64,000 nucleotides of DNA from Burkholderia savannae (GTDB lineage: Bacteria > Pseudomonadota > Gammaproteobacteria > Burkholderiales > Burkholderiaceae): assembly GCF_001524445.2 (NCBI RefSeq), contig NZ_CP013418.1, forward strand, positions 682,001 through 746,000, in the 5' to 3' direction. A program made the position numbers and the translations under genes. Below the pieces are notes generated by a model. It was not told the DNA's origin and ran no database searches. It saw only the letters and a program-made list of their open reading frames with translations. This document shows, piece by piece, positions 7,564 to 16,586 of the stretch; position 1 is the first letter of the stretch; each line of letters opens with the position of its first letter.

Positions 7564-8507
7564 CCGCCTCCGGCATCCTGTCGCAGACGCTCGAGATTCT
7601 CGTCGCGCTCGCGGCCGCGCCGCTGCTGACGGGCTGGGTCGACCAGTGCCGCGCGTGGCTGCAGAACCGCCGCGCGCCGAGCATCTGGCAGCCGTACCGG
7701 ATGCTGCACAAGCTGTTCAACAAGGAATCCGTCGTCGCGCGGCACGCGAGTGCGCTGTTTCGCGGCGCGCCTTACGTCGTCTGGGCGGCGATGACGCTCG
7801 CGTGCGCGATCGTGCCGACGCTGTCGACCGAGCTGCCGCTCTCGCCCGCGGCCGATGCGATCGCGCTCGTCGGCCTGTTCGCGCTCGCGCGCGTCGCGCT
7901 GTCGCTCGCGGCGATGGATATCGGCACCGCGTTCGGCACGCTCGGCGCGCGCCGCGAGATGCTGATCGGCTTCCTCGCGGAACCGGCGCTCTTGATGGTG
8001 CTGTTCTCGGCGTCGCTGATCACGCAGTCGACGCTCTTGACGAGCATCGTCGCCGCGCTCGGCCACCGCGAGCTCGTGATCTATCCGAGCCTCGCGTTCG
8101 CGGGAATCGCGTTCACGCTCGTGTCGCTCGCGGAGAACGCGCGGCTGCCCGTCGACAACCCGGCCACGCACCTCGAGCTGACGATGATCCACGAGGCGCT
8201 GATTCTCGAATATTCGGGCCGCCATCTGGCGCTGATGGAATGGGCGGCGAGCCTGAAGCTCTTCGCGTATTCGTGCATCGGCCTCGCGCTGTTCATGCCG
8301 TGGGGGATCGCCGAGGCGGGCAGTCCGCTCGCGCTCCTGCTCGCGCTGCCGGCGCTCTTCGTGAAGCTGCTCGTCGGCGGCGCGGCCCTCGCGGTGGTCG
8401 AGACGACGAACGCGAAAATGCGCCTCTTTCGCGTGCCCGAATTTCTCGCGACCGCGTTCCTGCTCGCGGTGATCGGCATGCTCGTCCATTTTCTGCTGGG
8501 GGCGTAG
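7557..8507 (+). CDS. hyfC: Hydrogenase-4 component C-like (NuoH-type membrane subunit)
   Basis: 316 residues starting at the ATG at 7557, which overlaps the end of hyfB. It is the NuoH/HycD-type subunit that anchors the soluble arm in the membrane. Landmarks are ENARLPVDNPATHLELTMIH and then EALILEYSGRHLALMEWAA, the conserved charged loop of NuoH, which lies near the quinone or coupling site. About eight membrane segments are visible. The stop codon abuts the ATG of hyfE, so translation is probably coupled. The N-terminal LQNRRAPSIWQPYRMLHKL is typical of HyfC/HycD. Confidence 0.87.
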   Translation: MVTASGILSQTLEILVALAAAPLLTGWVDQCRAWLQNRRAPSIWQPYRMLHKLFNKESVVARHASALFRGAPYVVWAAMTLACAIVPTLSTELPLSPAADAIALVGLFALARVALSLAAMDIGTAFGTLGARREMLIGFLAEPALLMVLFSASLITQSTLLTSIVAALGHRELVIYPSLAFAGIAFTLVSLAENARLPVDNPATHLELTMIHEALILEYSGRHLALMEWAASLKLFAYSCIGLALFMPWGIAEAGSPLALLLALPALFVKLLVGGAALAVVETTNAKMRLFRVPEFLATAFLLAVIGMLVHFLLGA

Positions 8508-9167
8508 ATGCACGGCTACGCGACGCAGCTCATCAATTTCCTCGCGGCGATCCTGCTGCTCTTGTCGTTCGCGATGCTGAGCCAGCGGAGGATCTTGTCG
8601 CTGATCCATCTGTATACGCTGCAAGGCGTCGCGCTCGTGTCGGCGAACCTGATCCTCGGCTTCGTGACGGCGGACACGCACCTGTACGTGTCCGCCGCGC
8701 TCACGCTGCTGCTGAAGGTCGGGCTGATTCCGTGGATTCTGTACCGGCTCGTGCAGCGGCTCGACGTGAAGGCCGACGTCGAGCCGCTTCTCAACATCCC
8801 GGCGACGCTCGTCGCCGGCATCGCGCTCGTGATCGTCGCGTTCAACGTCGCGGCGCCGATCAGCCGGCTCGCCGAATCGGCCGCGCGCGGCACGCTCGGC
8901 ATCGCGCTCGCGTGCGTGCTGCTGTCGTTCATGATGATGATCACGCGCGCGAAGGCGATTCCGCAGGTGATCGGCTTCCTGTCGATGGAAAACGGCCTGT
9001 TTTTCGCGGCCGCGGCGGCGACCAACGGAATGCCGATGATCGTCGAGCTCGGGATCGGGCTCGACGTGCTCGTCGGGATACTGATCCTCGGCGTGTTCAT
9101 GTTCCAGATCCGCGAGCAGTTCGACAGCCTCGACATCCACCATCTCGAGAAACTGAAAGATGAATGA
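8508..9167 (+). CDS. hyfE: Hydrogenase-4 component E-like membrane subunit
   Basis: 219 residues with about six membrane segments. It resembles HyfE, whose C-terminal half is related to the small NuoK-type subunit: see QRRILSLIHLYTLQGVALV and the segment AKAIPQVIGFLSMENGLFF with a buried Glu. Such subunits complete the proton path between the antiporter-like subunits. The start directly follows the hyfC stop (TAGATG), and the end overlaps hyfF by 8 bp. Assignment rests on length, hydropathy pattern, the MENGLFF motif and position in the operon. Confidence 0.85.
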   Translation: MHGYATQLINFLAAILLLLSFAMLSQRRILSLIHLYTLQGVALVSANLILGFVTADTHLYVSAALTLLLKVGLIPWILYRLVQRLDVKADVEPLLNIPATLVAGIALVIVAFNVAAPISRLAESAARGTLGIALACVLLSFMMMITRAKAIPQVIGFLSMENGLFFAAAAATNGMPMIVELGIGLDVLVGILILGVFMFQIREQFDSLDIHHLEKLKDE

Positions 9168-10620
9168 CGTCTTCGCGCTGCTCGCGTCGCTCGGCATTCC
9201 GCTCGTCGCGGGCGGATGCCTCGCGCTCGTGCGCAGGCAGCACGTCGCGCGCGCGCTGAACGTCGGCTTCAGTTTCCTCACGTGCGCGGCGACGCTCTTG
9301 CTCGCCGCGCGCACGGTCGCGCACGGGCCGATGTACGCGGTGGGCGAACTCTTCTTCGTCGATCCGTTCAACGTGTTCCTCGTCGCGCTGACGGCGTTCG
9401 TCGGCTGGACGACGTCGCTGTTCTCGAATCCGTACATGCGCGTCGAGCAGGACCGCGGCAAGATGAGCGACGCCCGGATGCGGCTCTATCACTGCATGTA
9501 CCAGCTGTTCATTTTCGCGATGCTGCTCGCGCTGCTCACGAACAACGTCGGCGTGCTGTGGGTCGCGATGGAGGCGGCGACGCTCGCGACGGTGCTGCTC
9601 GTGAGCGTCTACCGCAGTGCGGCGAGCCTCGAGGCCGCGTGGAAGTACTTCATCCTGTGCGGCGTGGGCATCGCGCAGGCGCTGTTCGGCACGATCCTGC
9701 TGTATCTCGCGGCGGGCCGGCAGCTCGCCGGCGGCGACGCGCTGCTGTGGACGAGCCTGAACGCGGTCAAGACGCAGCTCGATCCGACGATCGTGTCGAT
9801 CGCGTTCGTGTTCCTGCTCGTCGGCTACGGAACCAAGGTCGGGCTCGTGCCGATGCACAGCTGGCTGCCCGACGCGCACGCCGAAGGCCCGACGCCGATT
9901 TCGGCGGTGCTGTCCGGGCTGCTGCTGAACGTCGCGCTGTACGCGGTGCTGCGCTGCAAGGTGCTCGCCGACGGCGCGCTCGGCAACGGCCTGCCGGGGC
10001 GCCTGCTCGTCGGCTTCGGGCTCGCGTCGGCGCTCGTCGCATCGTTCTCGCTGTTCCGGCAAAGGGACGTGAAGCGGCTGTTCTCGTATTCGTCGATCGA
10101 ACACATGGGGCTCATGACCTTCGCGTTCGGCCTCGGCGGCCCGGTCGCGACGTTCGCGGGGCTGCTGCACATGACGGTGCATTCGCTCGTCAAATCGGCG
10201 ATCTTCTTCGCGGTCGGCCACGCGGCGCAGAAGGCGCGCACGCAGTCGATCGACGGCATCCGCGGGCTCCTGCAGGTCAGTCCGACGGTCGGCTGGGGGC
10301 TGATGCTCGGCGCGCTCGCGATTCTCGGGATGCCGCCTTTCGGCGTGTTCGCGAGCGAATTCCTGATCCTGACGACGGCGATCGCGAAGCTGCCGTGGAG
10401 CGCGCCGTTCCTGCTCGTCGCGCTCGCGGCGGCGTTCGCCGCGATCTTCATGCGCGTGCAGCGGATGGTGTTCGGCGAATCGAGCGTCGCGACGCTCGAG
10501 CATCCGCCGGCGCTGCTGCCGGTGTTCGTTCATCTCGGCCTCGGCTTGATGCTCGGGCTCTACGTGCCGCCGTATCTCGCGACCTGGTATCGACAGGCGG
10601 CGGCGATGATCGCGGGGTAG
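9160..10620 (+). CDS. hyfF: Hydrogenase-4 component F-like (antiporter-type membrane subunit)
   Basis: 486 residues, a second M/N-type antiporter-like subunit. Landmarks are WVAMEAATLATVLLVSVYRS (conserved Glu helix), YGTKVGLVPMHSWLPDAHAE (conserved Lys and HxWLPDAH), and YSSIEHMGLMTFAFGLGG followed by HMTVHSLVKSAIFFAVGHA with further channel residues. HyfF differs from HyfB by its shorter length and the AEGPTPISA loop, as here. It follows hyfE with an 8-bp overlap and precedes the large-subunit gene by 3 bp. Confidence 0.87.
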   Translation: MNDVFALLASLGIPLVAGGCLALVRRQHVARALNVGFSFLTCAATLLLAARTVAHGPMYAVGELFFVDPFNVFLVALTAFVGWTTSLFSNPYMRVEQDRGKMSDARMRLYHCMYQLFIFAMLLALLTNNVGVLWVAMEAATLATVLLVSVYRSAASLEAAWKYFILCGVGIAQALFGTILLYLAAGRQLAGGDALLWTSLNAVKTQLDPTIVSIAFVFLLVGYGTKVGLVPMHSWLPDAHAEGPTPISAVLSGLLLNVALYAVLRCKVLADGALGNGLPGRLLVGFGLASALVASFSLFRQRDVKRLFSYSSIEHMGLMTFAFGLGGPVATFAGLLHMTVHSLVKSAIFFAVGHAAQKARTQSIDGIRGLLQVSPTVGWGLMLGALAILGMPPFGVFASEFLILTTAIAKLPWSAPFLLVALAAAFAAIFMRVQRMVFGESSVATLEHPPALLPVFVHLGLGLMLGLYVPPYLATWYRQAAAMIAG

Positions 10621-10623
10621 GCG

Positions 10624-12363
10624 ATGCGGATCGAATCCTTGCAACTCCCCAGCCGGACGCGCCTCGCGAGCGAGATGGGGCTGCCGCACGTGGCGTTCGC
10701 GTCGGTCGACGCCGACGCGTGGACGCGCGCCGCCGAGACGATCCGCGAGGCCGGCGGGCGGCTCGTCGCGCTTTGGGGCGGCGAGCCCGCCGCCGGGCGC
10801 TTCGAGGTGTGCGCCGCGTACGAGCTTGACGACGGCCTGTTGTGGCTGCGGCTGCCGGTCGAGCCGGCGGCGAATGAAGAGAATGAACCGAACGAAGCGG
10901 TCGAAGCGGTCCAAGCGGGCAATGCCGGCAAGGCGGACGAAGCCGGCGGGACGGGCGATGGAAGCGACATGGGCGACATAGACGACATGGGCGACTACCC
11001 GGACCTGTCGACGATCTTCGCCGGCGCGACGCGGATGCAGCGCGCGGTCCGCGACCTCGTCGGCCTGCGCGCGCGCGGCGCGACCGACGTGCGGCCGTGG
11101 CTCGCTCACGGCGCATGGCCGCGCGGCTACCATCCGCTGCGCAAGCGCGTGACGGGCCGCGAACGCTTCGAGATCGCGACGGCCGACTATCCGTTCGTGC
11201 CGGTCGCGGGCGACGGCGTGCACGAGATCGCGGTCGGGCCGATTCATGCGGGCGTGATCGAGCCGGGGCATTTCCGCTTCTCGGTCGTCGGCGAGAAGAT
11301 ACTGCGGCTCGAGGAACGGCTCGGCTACGCGCATCGCGGCGTCGAGCGGCTCCTCGAGCGCGCGGGCGCGTTCGAGGGCAGCCGGCTCGCCGCGCGCATC
11401 GCCGGCGATTCGACGGTCGCGTTCACATGGGCGTACTGCATGGCGCTCGAGCAGGCGCTGACGGTTCGCGTGCCGGCCCGCGCGCTGCGGCTGCGCGGGC
11501 TGCTGCTCGAGCGCGAGCGCGTCGCCAATCATCTCGGCGACCTCGGCGCGCTCGGCAACGACGCGGGTTTCGCGGTCGGCCTCGCGCAATTCTCGTGGCT
11601 CAAGGAGGACTGGCTGCGCCTGAACGACCGGATCTTCGGGCATCGCCATCTGATGGATCGCGTCGTGCCGGGCGGCGTCGGGCGCGACGTCTCGGCGGAC
11701 GACGCGGCGGCGATCGTCGCGCAATGCGACCGGATCGAGGCCGAGGTGCGTGCGATGCAGACGATCTATGACGACCAGTCCGGCTTGCAGGACCGTTTCG
11801 CGGGAACCGGGCGGCTCGCCGCGCAGACGGCCGCGCATTTCGGCGTGTGCGGATTGGCCGCGCGCGCGAGCGGGCAGGCGCGCGACGTGCGCGTCGACCA
11901 TCGGCTCGCGCCGTACGACGCGGTGCCCGTCGAAGCGCACGGCGACCCACGCGGCGACGTCGCCGCGCGGGTTGCCGTGCGCTTTGCCGAGACGTACGAA
12001 TCGGTGCGCGCGATTCGCGCGCTGCTCGACGATCTGCCGGGCGGCGCGATCGCGGCCGAGATCGAGCTCGCCGCGATCGCGCCGGGCAACCCGGAGGAGG
12101 CGACGGAGGCGGGAAGGGCGGAGGCGGCGGCAGGCGCCGCCCACGATGCGCGGCGCGGCGTCGGCTGGATAGAAGGCTGGCGCGGCCCGGTGCTCGTCGC
12201 GCTCGAGCTCGACGCGCGCGGCGCCGTCGCGCGTTGCCATTGCCACGATCCGTCGTGGCAGAACTGGCCCGCGCTCGAGCATGCGATCATCGGCAACATC
12301 GTTGCCGACTTCCCGTTGATCAACAAGTCGTTCAACCTGAACTACGCGGGGCACGACCTGTAA
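10624..12363 (+). CDS. hyfG: Hyf/Ehr large subunit: NuoC-NuoD-like fusion without [NiFe] cysteines
   Basis: 579 residues. Residues 1-80 and 125-200 are NuoC-like, split by a low-complexity Glu/Asn/Gly/Asp linker (about 81-124) built from short DNA repeats. From about 200 it is NuoD/HycE-like (HFRFSVVGEKILRLEERLGY). In true [NiFe] hydrogenases the metal is held by RICGxC near the start of this domain and DPCxxC at the end. Here the equivalents are RIAGDSTVA (258-266) and DPSWQNW (542-548), with no Cys. The subunit can form the quinone- or cofactor-facing module but cannot bind NiFe. No CO2/formate partner gene is present. It overlaps hyfI by one base. Confidence 0.85.
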   Translation: MRIESLQLPSRTRLASEMGLPHVAFASVDADAWTRAAETIREAGGRLVALWGGEPAAGRFEVCAAYELDDGLLWLRLPVEPAANEENEPNEAVEAVQAGNAGKADEAGGTGDGSDMGDIDDMGDYPDLSTIFAGATRMQRAVRDLVGLRARGATDVRPWLAHGAWPRGYHPLRKRVTGRERFEIATADYPFVPVAGDGVHEIAVGPIHAGVIEPGHFRFSVVGEKILRLEERLGYAHRGVERLLERAGAFEGSRLAARIAGDSTVAFTWAYCMALEQALTVRVPARALRLRGLLLERERVANHLGDLGALGNDAGFAVGLAQFSWLKEDWLRLNDRIFGHRHLMDRVVPGGVGRDVSADDAAAIVAQCDRIEAEVRAMQTIYDDQSGLQDRFAGTGRLAAQTAAHFGVCGLAARASGQARDVRVDHRLAPYDAVPVEAHGDPRGDVAARVAVRFAETYESVRAIRALLDDLPGGAIAAEIELAAIAPGNPEEATEAGRAEAAAGAAHDARRGVGWIEGWRGPVLVALELDARGAVARCHCHDPSWQNWPALEHAIIGNIVADFPLINKSFNLNYAGHDL

Positions 12364-12887
12364 TGTGGCAGCTCATCAAACAGATCGCGCGCACCGGCCG
12401 GCCGGACGAGCCCGCGCCGGCGGGCGAGGACGCGTGGCAGCGGGACGCGCGGCGTATCCGGCAGGAGATTCTCGACATCCTCGGGCGCGCGCTGAGCATC
12501 CGCGCGATCGACGCCGGCTCGTGCAACGGCTGCGAGCTCGAACTGCACGCGCTCGGCAATCCGTACTACAACATCGAAGGATTGGGGATCAAGTTCGTCG
12601 CAAGCCCGCGGCATGCGGACATGCTGCTGATCACCGGGCCGCTCACGCTCAACATGCGCGACGCGGTGCGCCTCGCGTACGAGGCGACGCCCGCGCCGAA
12701 GCTCGTCGTGGCGGCGGGCGACTGCGCGTGCACGGGCGGCGTGTTCGCCGACAGCTACGCGGTGTGCGGGCCCGTCGAGAAGCTCGTGCCGGTCGACCTG
12801 ACGATTCCGGGCTGCCCGCCGCGGCCGATCGACTTGCTGCGCGGGATTCGCGGCGCGCTTGAGCGAGCGCGCCCGGGCGGGCGTTGA
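12363..12887 (+). CDS. hyfI: Hyf/Ehr small subunit (NuoB-like Fe-S protein)
   Basis: 174 residues starting at the ATG that shares a base with the hyfG stop. The NuoB-type cluster ligands are intact: SCNGCELE, then GDCACTGGVF and IPGCPPRPIDLL, enough for one [4Fe-4S] cluster at the interface with the large subunit. The order DAGSCNGCELELHALGNPYY is close to HycG/HyfI. No HyfH/NuoI-type ferredoxin gene follows, so how electrons reach this cluster is unclear. The last residues are Arg/Gly-rich. It closes the six-gene operon. Confidence 0.87.
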   Translation: MWQLIKQIARTGRPDEPAPAGEDAWQRDARRIRQEILDILGRALSIRAIDAGSCNGCELELHALGNPYYNIEGLGIKFVASPRHADMLLITGPLTLNMRDAVRLAYEATPAPKLVVAAGDCACTGGVFADSYAVCGPVEKLVPVDLTIPGCPPRPIDLLRGIRGALERARPGGR

Positions 12888-13362
12888 TTCCCCGACTTCC
12901 TCGACGCACCCGGGCGCTCCGGGCGCTCCGGGCGAGACAAGGCCGCGTGCGGGTTCGGATTCGAATCGATTCCGGCACGCCGGCGGCCGGTGCGCCGCGC
13001 GACATCGCGCGCCGGGCTTCGACACGGCGATTCCTCTTCGCATCGACATACGTTCAAACCGTTCGATCGGCGTTCGGCGAAGGCCGGCGGGGCTGCGCGC
13101 CCGATCTGCGAACGTATCCATTCCGTCTGTAGGGGAATTCCTACGGCTGTTGCGCATAATCCTACGCTGCTCTCGTCTTTTGCTGATTTCCAATCAGGCA
13201 CTTTTTATCGCACCCTTCACGGATCGAAAAATACAAAAATTGCCGCGCCTGCTTGAAGCTGTACTTGATCCGGTCTCTCGCCAGTTTCCCGAAAGACGCG
13301 AACACTCACCGCGACGGCCGGGTTCGGCCGAGCGAGCAACGCAATAGAAAGGCACGAAGTCG
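12888..13362. other. Intergenic stretch, AT-richer second half
   Basis: No gene is supported. From about 13120 the GC content drops clearly below that of the surroundings. A 15-bp palindrome, CTGATT-TCC-AATCAG, sits at 13183-13197, about 165 bp before the next start. The second half probably holds that gene's promoter. No clear terminator for the hyf-like operon was found. Confidence 0.5.
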
Positions 13363-13779
13363 ATGGGATTACTGCGGAGTTTTCGAGCCTGGTGCAAGCT
13401 GCGGCGCCTGCCGCCGATCAAGATCGAGACGAAAGCGGCCGAAGCGGAGAACGAGGCCGCGACGCACGCGAAATGGGCGGTCGTCATCCGCAATGCGGAC
13501 GGCGCGCGCGTCGGCGAAGCGATATACGGCCTTTCGCAATTGACCGATCGGCTGTACGTGCACAGCCTCGAGATCGCGCCGTCGGAGCGCCGGCGCGGCT
13601 ACGCGCTCGCGTTCCTGATGATGCTGAATCGCTATTACAAGGTGCCGATCGTGCCGATGTCCGAGCTGCCGGGCGGCAGCCCGTTCTGGGTCACCGTGAG
13701 CAAGCTGCGGCCCGGCGGCCTCGCCGTGCAGTTCGAGCAAAGGAGCGACGCTGCGGACAAGCCGCCGCCGCGTGCGTAG
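13363..13779 (+). CDS. GNAT-fold acetyltransferase-like protein
   Basis: 138 residues. After a basic N-terminal helix (LLRSFRAWCKLRRLPP) comes KWAVVIRNADGARVGEAIYGL and then YVHSLEIAPSERRRGYALAFLMML. This has the strand-then-RxxGxA helix order of GNAT acetyltransferases, with RRGYA in place of the usual RxxGxG/A acetyl-CoA loop. It is shorter than most GNAT enzymes, so it may be degenerate or bind rather than transfer. Substrate unknown. A strong terminator follows 30 bp after the stop, so it is the last gene of its transcript. Confidence 0.6.
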   Translation: MGLLRSFRAWCKLRRLPPIKIETKAAEAENEAATHAKWAVVIRNADGARVGEAIYGLSQLTDRLYVHSLEIAPSERRRGYALAFLMMLNRYYKVPIVPMSELPGGSPFWVTVSKLRPGGLAVQFEQRSDAADKPPPRA

Positions 13780-13808
13780 CGGCGTCCGGAAACTGAGTGA
13801 AAGGAGCG

Positions 13809-13832
13809 GGCGGCGTTCGGCCGCCTTTTTTT
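13809..13832 (+). terminator. Rho-independent terminator
   Basis: GGCGGC (13809-13814), loop GTTCG, GCCGCC (13820-13825), then seven T. It lies 30 bp after the stop of the GNAT-like gene, on the same strand. Confidence 0.9.
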
Positions 13833-14234
13833 GTGCGGCCGATTCGTCGATGCTCAATGCCGTGTCGTATCCGCGCCCGGAAGGGGATGCACGCTGGGCG
13901 GCGACGGGGCGCGTTGATTGCCGGCGCGGCGACGGGCGTCGTTTTGTCGTATTGTCGTTTCGGAGCGGACGCGGGCGACACGAAGATAGCGCGGCCGTCA
14001 CGAAGCGATCGCATTGACGGAAGCGAATCGCTTCGCGGCAATCGGCGCTTGCACCTGTCGCTAGCCGGGTGCCGCAGCGCGATGCCGCTGGAGGCGGCAT
14101 CGAAAGCGCAATCAAAGCGGCATCGAAAGCGCGTGTCGCCGCTCGCCACGCCGCGCCGGAATCGGCGGCGCGCCGACCCGCGCTGGCCGCGAAGCGCACG
14201 GCAGCCGGTGCGCGCAGCCGGCCGTCGACGCGCC
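13833..14234. other. Intergenic stretch, nothing recognised
   Basis: About 400 bp between a terminator and the end of the convergent universal stress gene. Open readings here are compositional only. I see no RNA gene, repeat or motif. Confidence 0.6.
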
Positions 14235-15182
14235 TCAGGCAGCCGGCGCGTGCACGAGCAACAGTGGAATCTGCGTGAGCCGCGCGACGCGCAGCGCGAC
14301 GCTGCCGAGCAGCCAGCGCGACACGCCGCGCCTGCCGTGCGTGCCCATCACGAGCAGATCGGCGGGCCAGCGGTCGGCCTCGCGGACGATCGTGTGCGCG
14401 ACGTCGTCGCTCGTCCGGTCGGTGCTGACGACCGCGATGCTCGACTGACCCGGCGCTTCGTCGAGCAACTGGCGCGCGACGGCCAGCGCCTTCTCGCTTT
14501 CCTCGACGAACGCGTCCTCGAGCACGTGGATCGGCACGAAATCGGTGAGCCGCACCGCGCGGTCGATCACGTAGATCGCGCGCAGATGCGTGTCGGGCGT
14601 CGCGAATTGCGCGCCGTAGCGCAATGCGTGCGCGGCGATCGGGCTGCCGTCGGTCGCGAACATGATGCGCTTCGGCGCATGCACGGCCGATTCGACGCCG
14701 GAGGGCACGAAAAGAATCGCGCAATCCGTCCTCGCGAGCAGCGGCTCGGATACGCTGCCGTCTACCCAACGAAGCAACCCCTGATACTGATGCGAGCCGA
14801 CGACGAGCAGATCGGCATTCCAGTCGCGTGTTTCGTCGAGCAGCGCGTCGACGACGTCGCCGCCTTTCTTCGCGAGGTCGACGATCGCGGTTTCGAGCGC
14901 GACGTCGGTGCGACCGAATGTGGTCGTCGCGTCGCCGAGCACGTTCGACGCATCGTTGACGAGCTCGGTGTGCGCCGCCGCAAACTCGGACGGTGCGAAC
15001 GTATGCGGCAGCGTATACGCGCGCGGCGTGTCCACGACGCTGACGAAGCGTACGGCCGCGCCCGCGGGCACCACGCGCTTCAGGTAGTCGACCGCGCGCT
15101 GCGACGCCTTCGACGCGTCGATCGCGACGAGAATGCGCCCAGGCAGCGACAGCGGAGCGGGATTCGAGGTATCGGTGGGCAT
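14235..15182 (-). CDS. Tandem universal stress protein (two UspA domains)
   Basis: 315 residues from the ATG at 15182, chosen for GGAG eight bases upstream over an in-frame ATG at 15194. Two Usp domains follow one another. Each starts with a strand of the type RILVAIDAS and RIMFATDGS, where the Asp binds nucleotide. The second has the full ATP motif G-2x-G-9x-GS (GTHGRRGVSRWLLGS). In the first the second Gly is Gln (GSHQYQGLLRWVDGS), so only the C-terminal domain is likely to bind ATP. Tandem Usp proteins help Burkholderia and Pseudomonas survive anaerobic energy stress. The Anr/Fnr-type box 70 bp upstream supports low-oxygen control. Confidence 0.88.
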   Translation of the reverse strand: MPTDTSNPAPLSLPGRILVAIDASKASQRAVDYLKRVVPAGAAVRFVSVVDTPRAYTLPHTFAPSEFAAAHTELVNDASNVLGDATTTFGRTDVALETAIVDLAKKGGDVVDALLDETRDWNADLLVVGSHQYQGLLRWVDGSVSEPLLARTDCAILFVPSGVESAVHAPKRIMFATDGSPIAAHALRYGAQFATPDTHLRAIYVIDRAVRLTDFVPIHVLEDAFVEESEKALAVARQLLDEAPGQSSIAVVSTDRTSDDVAHTIVREADRWPADLLVMGTHGRRGVSRWLLGSVALRVARLTQIPLLLVHAPAA

Positions 15183-15251
15183 CGTCGACTCCATCAATGT
15201 ATTGGGCGCGCCAACTATCGGGTCATTGTGCGGCACCGGCCCCGCCATTCG

Positions 15252-15265
15252 TTGAGCGAAATCAA
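15252..15265 (-). promoter_or_regulatory. Anr/Fnr-type box before the universal stress gene
   Basis: TTGAG-CGAA-ATCAA: one mismatch to the TTGAT-N4-ATCAA consensus of Fnr/Anr/Dnr. The centre is 76 bp before the universal stress start. With the usual 41.5-bp offset, transcription would start near 15217, leaving a leader of about 35 nt. It also lies upstream of the divergent DUF2249 gene, but 300 bp away. Confidence 0.6.
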
Positions 15266-15568
15266 TCTTTTCGAGCGCCGCGAGGCGGCGCGCGGGCGGC
15301 GGGGTCGTGCCGCGTAATCGCCGCGCATGCCGCTGCGGCGCGGCGTTTCGCCGGTAACGCGATGCCGAACCGGCCGGCTTCACACGTTTTGCTCGGATCG
15401 AAGCGCCGTTGTGCGCGCAGGGGCGCGCACATAGAATAGTTGCTCGCACAATGCATCTATTCGAATCGAACGCATCGCCGTCGAGCGGCGCGCATCGGTT
15501 GTCTTGCAATGCACCGTGCGCGCCGCCGCTTTCTCCATCCGAGCGTCATCCGATAAGGACTTCCAATC

Positions 15569-15826
15569 ATGTCGCAGCCGCATCTCCATCTTTCCCCGAC
15601 CGCGATCTATCCGTTCGACGCGCGCGGCGTCGCGAAGCGATTCCGCCATGCGGCGATCTTCGGCGCGATCGACGCGCTTCAGTCCGGCGAAACCATGCGC
15701 TTCGTCAACGATCACGATCCGCTCCCGCTCCTCGAACAGATTCGGCAGCATTATGGCGAGCGGGTCGGCATCGAGTATCGGCAGCGTGAGCCCGGCGCGA
15801 TCGTGATCGATTTCATCGTTCAATGA
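15569..15826 (+). CDS. DUF2249-domain protein
   Basis: 85 residues covering one DUF2249 domain: DARGVAKRFRHAAIFGAIDAL, then GETMRFVNDHDPLPLLEQI and GAIVIDF. The fold is related to the small SirA/TusA-like proteins, here with the pattern NDHDPLPL, but no TusA-type catalytic Cys. DUF2249 proteins cluster with denitrification and nitric-oxide-responsive genes in many proteobacteria, and this one has narK, a universal stress gene and an FmdE-like gene around it. The role is probably in redox or NO-linked metabolism; no reaction is known. Confidence 0.8.
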   Translation: MSQPHLHLSPTAIYPFDARGVAKRFRHAAIFGAIDALQSGETMRFVNDHDPLPLLEQIRQHYGERVGIEYRQREPGAIVIDFIVQ

Positions 15827-15965
15827 CCTATGCCGGCGGTCGCGCGGGCAGTGCGCCGGCCGTCGCGACATCCCCGCTCGCCGGCTGCGACGCACCGCGT
15901 TCGGCGCGTCGCGCGCGACAGCCGGCGAGCGGCCCGCAACAAGCGATAAGCTGATCCAGACCATC

Positions 15966-16586
15966 ATGCATTCATCCGACCGATTTCCCGATTTCTTCGA
16001 CGCCGCGCCGCGCATCGCGTTGCGCGATCCGCTCGCCGCGTTCCTCGGTGCCGCGCACGACGGCGGCGCGATCGAGTACCGCTACGCGGACGTCGTGAAG
16101 CTGGCAGGGCATTCGTGTCCGACCGTCGCGTCCGCGTACCTGATGACGCGCGCGGCGCTCGGCGCGCTCTACGGCGGCATGCCCGCCGAGCGCGGCGCGA
16201 TTCGCGTCGCGTTGCGCGATTCGGCGACGGAAGGCGTGACGGGCGTGGTGGCGAACGTCGTCGGCCTGCTGACGGGGGCGACGTTCGATACCGGGTTCAA
16301 GGGCATCGGCGGCCGGTTCGACCGCCGCCGTCTGTTGACGTTCGGCGAACCGATGCCGGGGCAGCTTCGCTTGACGCGCGTCGATACGAATGCGAGCGTC
16401 GGCGTGTCGGCGCGGCTCGATCGCGTGCCGGGCGATCCGCGAATCGCGAATCTGCTGCCGCGCTGTCTCGCGATGACGGCGCAGCCCGAGGACGTCGCGT
16501 TGTTCCGCGAGCTCTGGCAGGCGCGCGTGCGCCGGCTGCTGCTCGAACATGCGGACGACGCCGACGTGATCGTGCTCCACCGTTGA
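15966..16586 (+). CDS. FmdE-like protein, unknown reaction
   Basis: 206 residues. The N-terminal half reads VVKLAGHSCPTVASAYLMTR with Cys51, then GAIRVALRD and TFDTGFKGIGGRF. This is the pattern of FmdE/GSU-type proteins (formylmethanofuran dehydrogenase subunit E family), which use a conserved Cys/His site. The C-terminal zinc finger of archaeal FmdE is absent, as in most bacterial members. Burkholderia does not make methanofuran, so the name gives the fold only. It lies 140 bp after the DUF2249 gene on the same strand and may share its transcript. Confidence 0.65.
   Translation: MHSSDRFPDFFDAAPRIALRDPLAAFLGAAHDGGAIEYRYADVVKLAGHSCPTVASAYLMTRAALGALYGGMPAERGAIRVALRDSATEGVTGVVANVVGLLTGATFDTGFKGIGGRFDRRRLLTFGEPMPGQLRLTRVDTNASVGVSARLDRVPGDPRIANLLPRCLAMTAQPEDVALFRELWQARVRRLLLEHADDADVIVLHR

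Noticed and set aside
9097..12354. 1085-codon minus-strand open frame across hyfF and hyfG
   Set aside because: Composition artefact: His/Arg/Asp-rich without any fold, antisense to two clear subunit genes.
10624..12363. Functional [NiFe] hydrogenase large subunit
   Set aside because: All four metal-binding Cys are missing from the two expected motifs.
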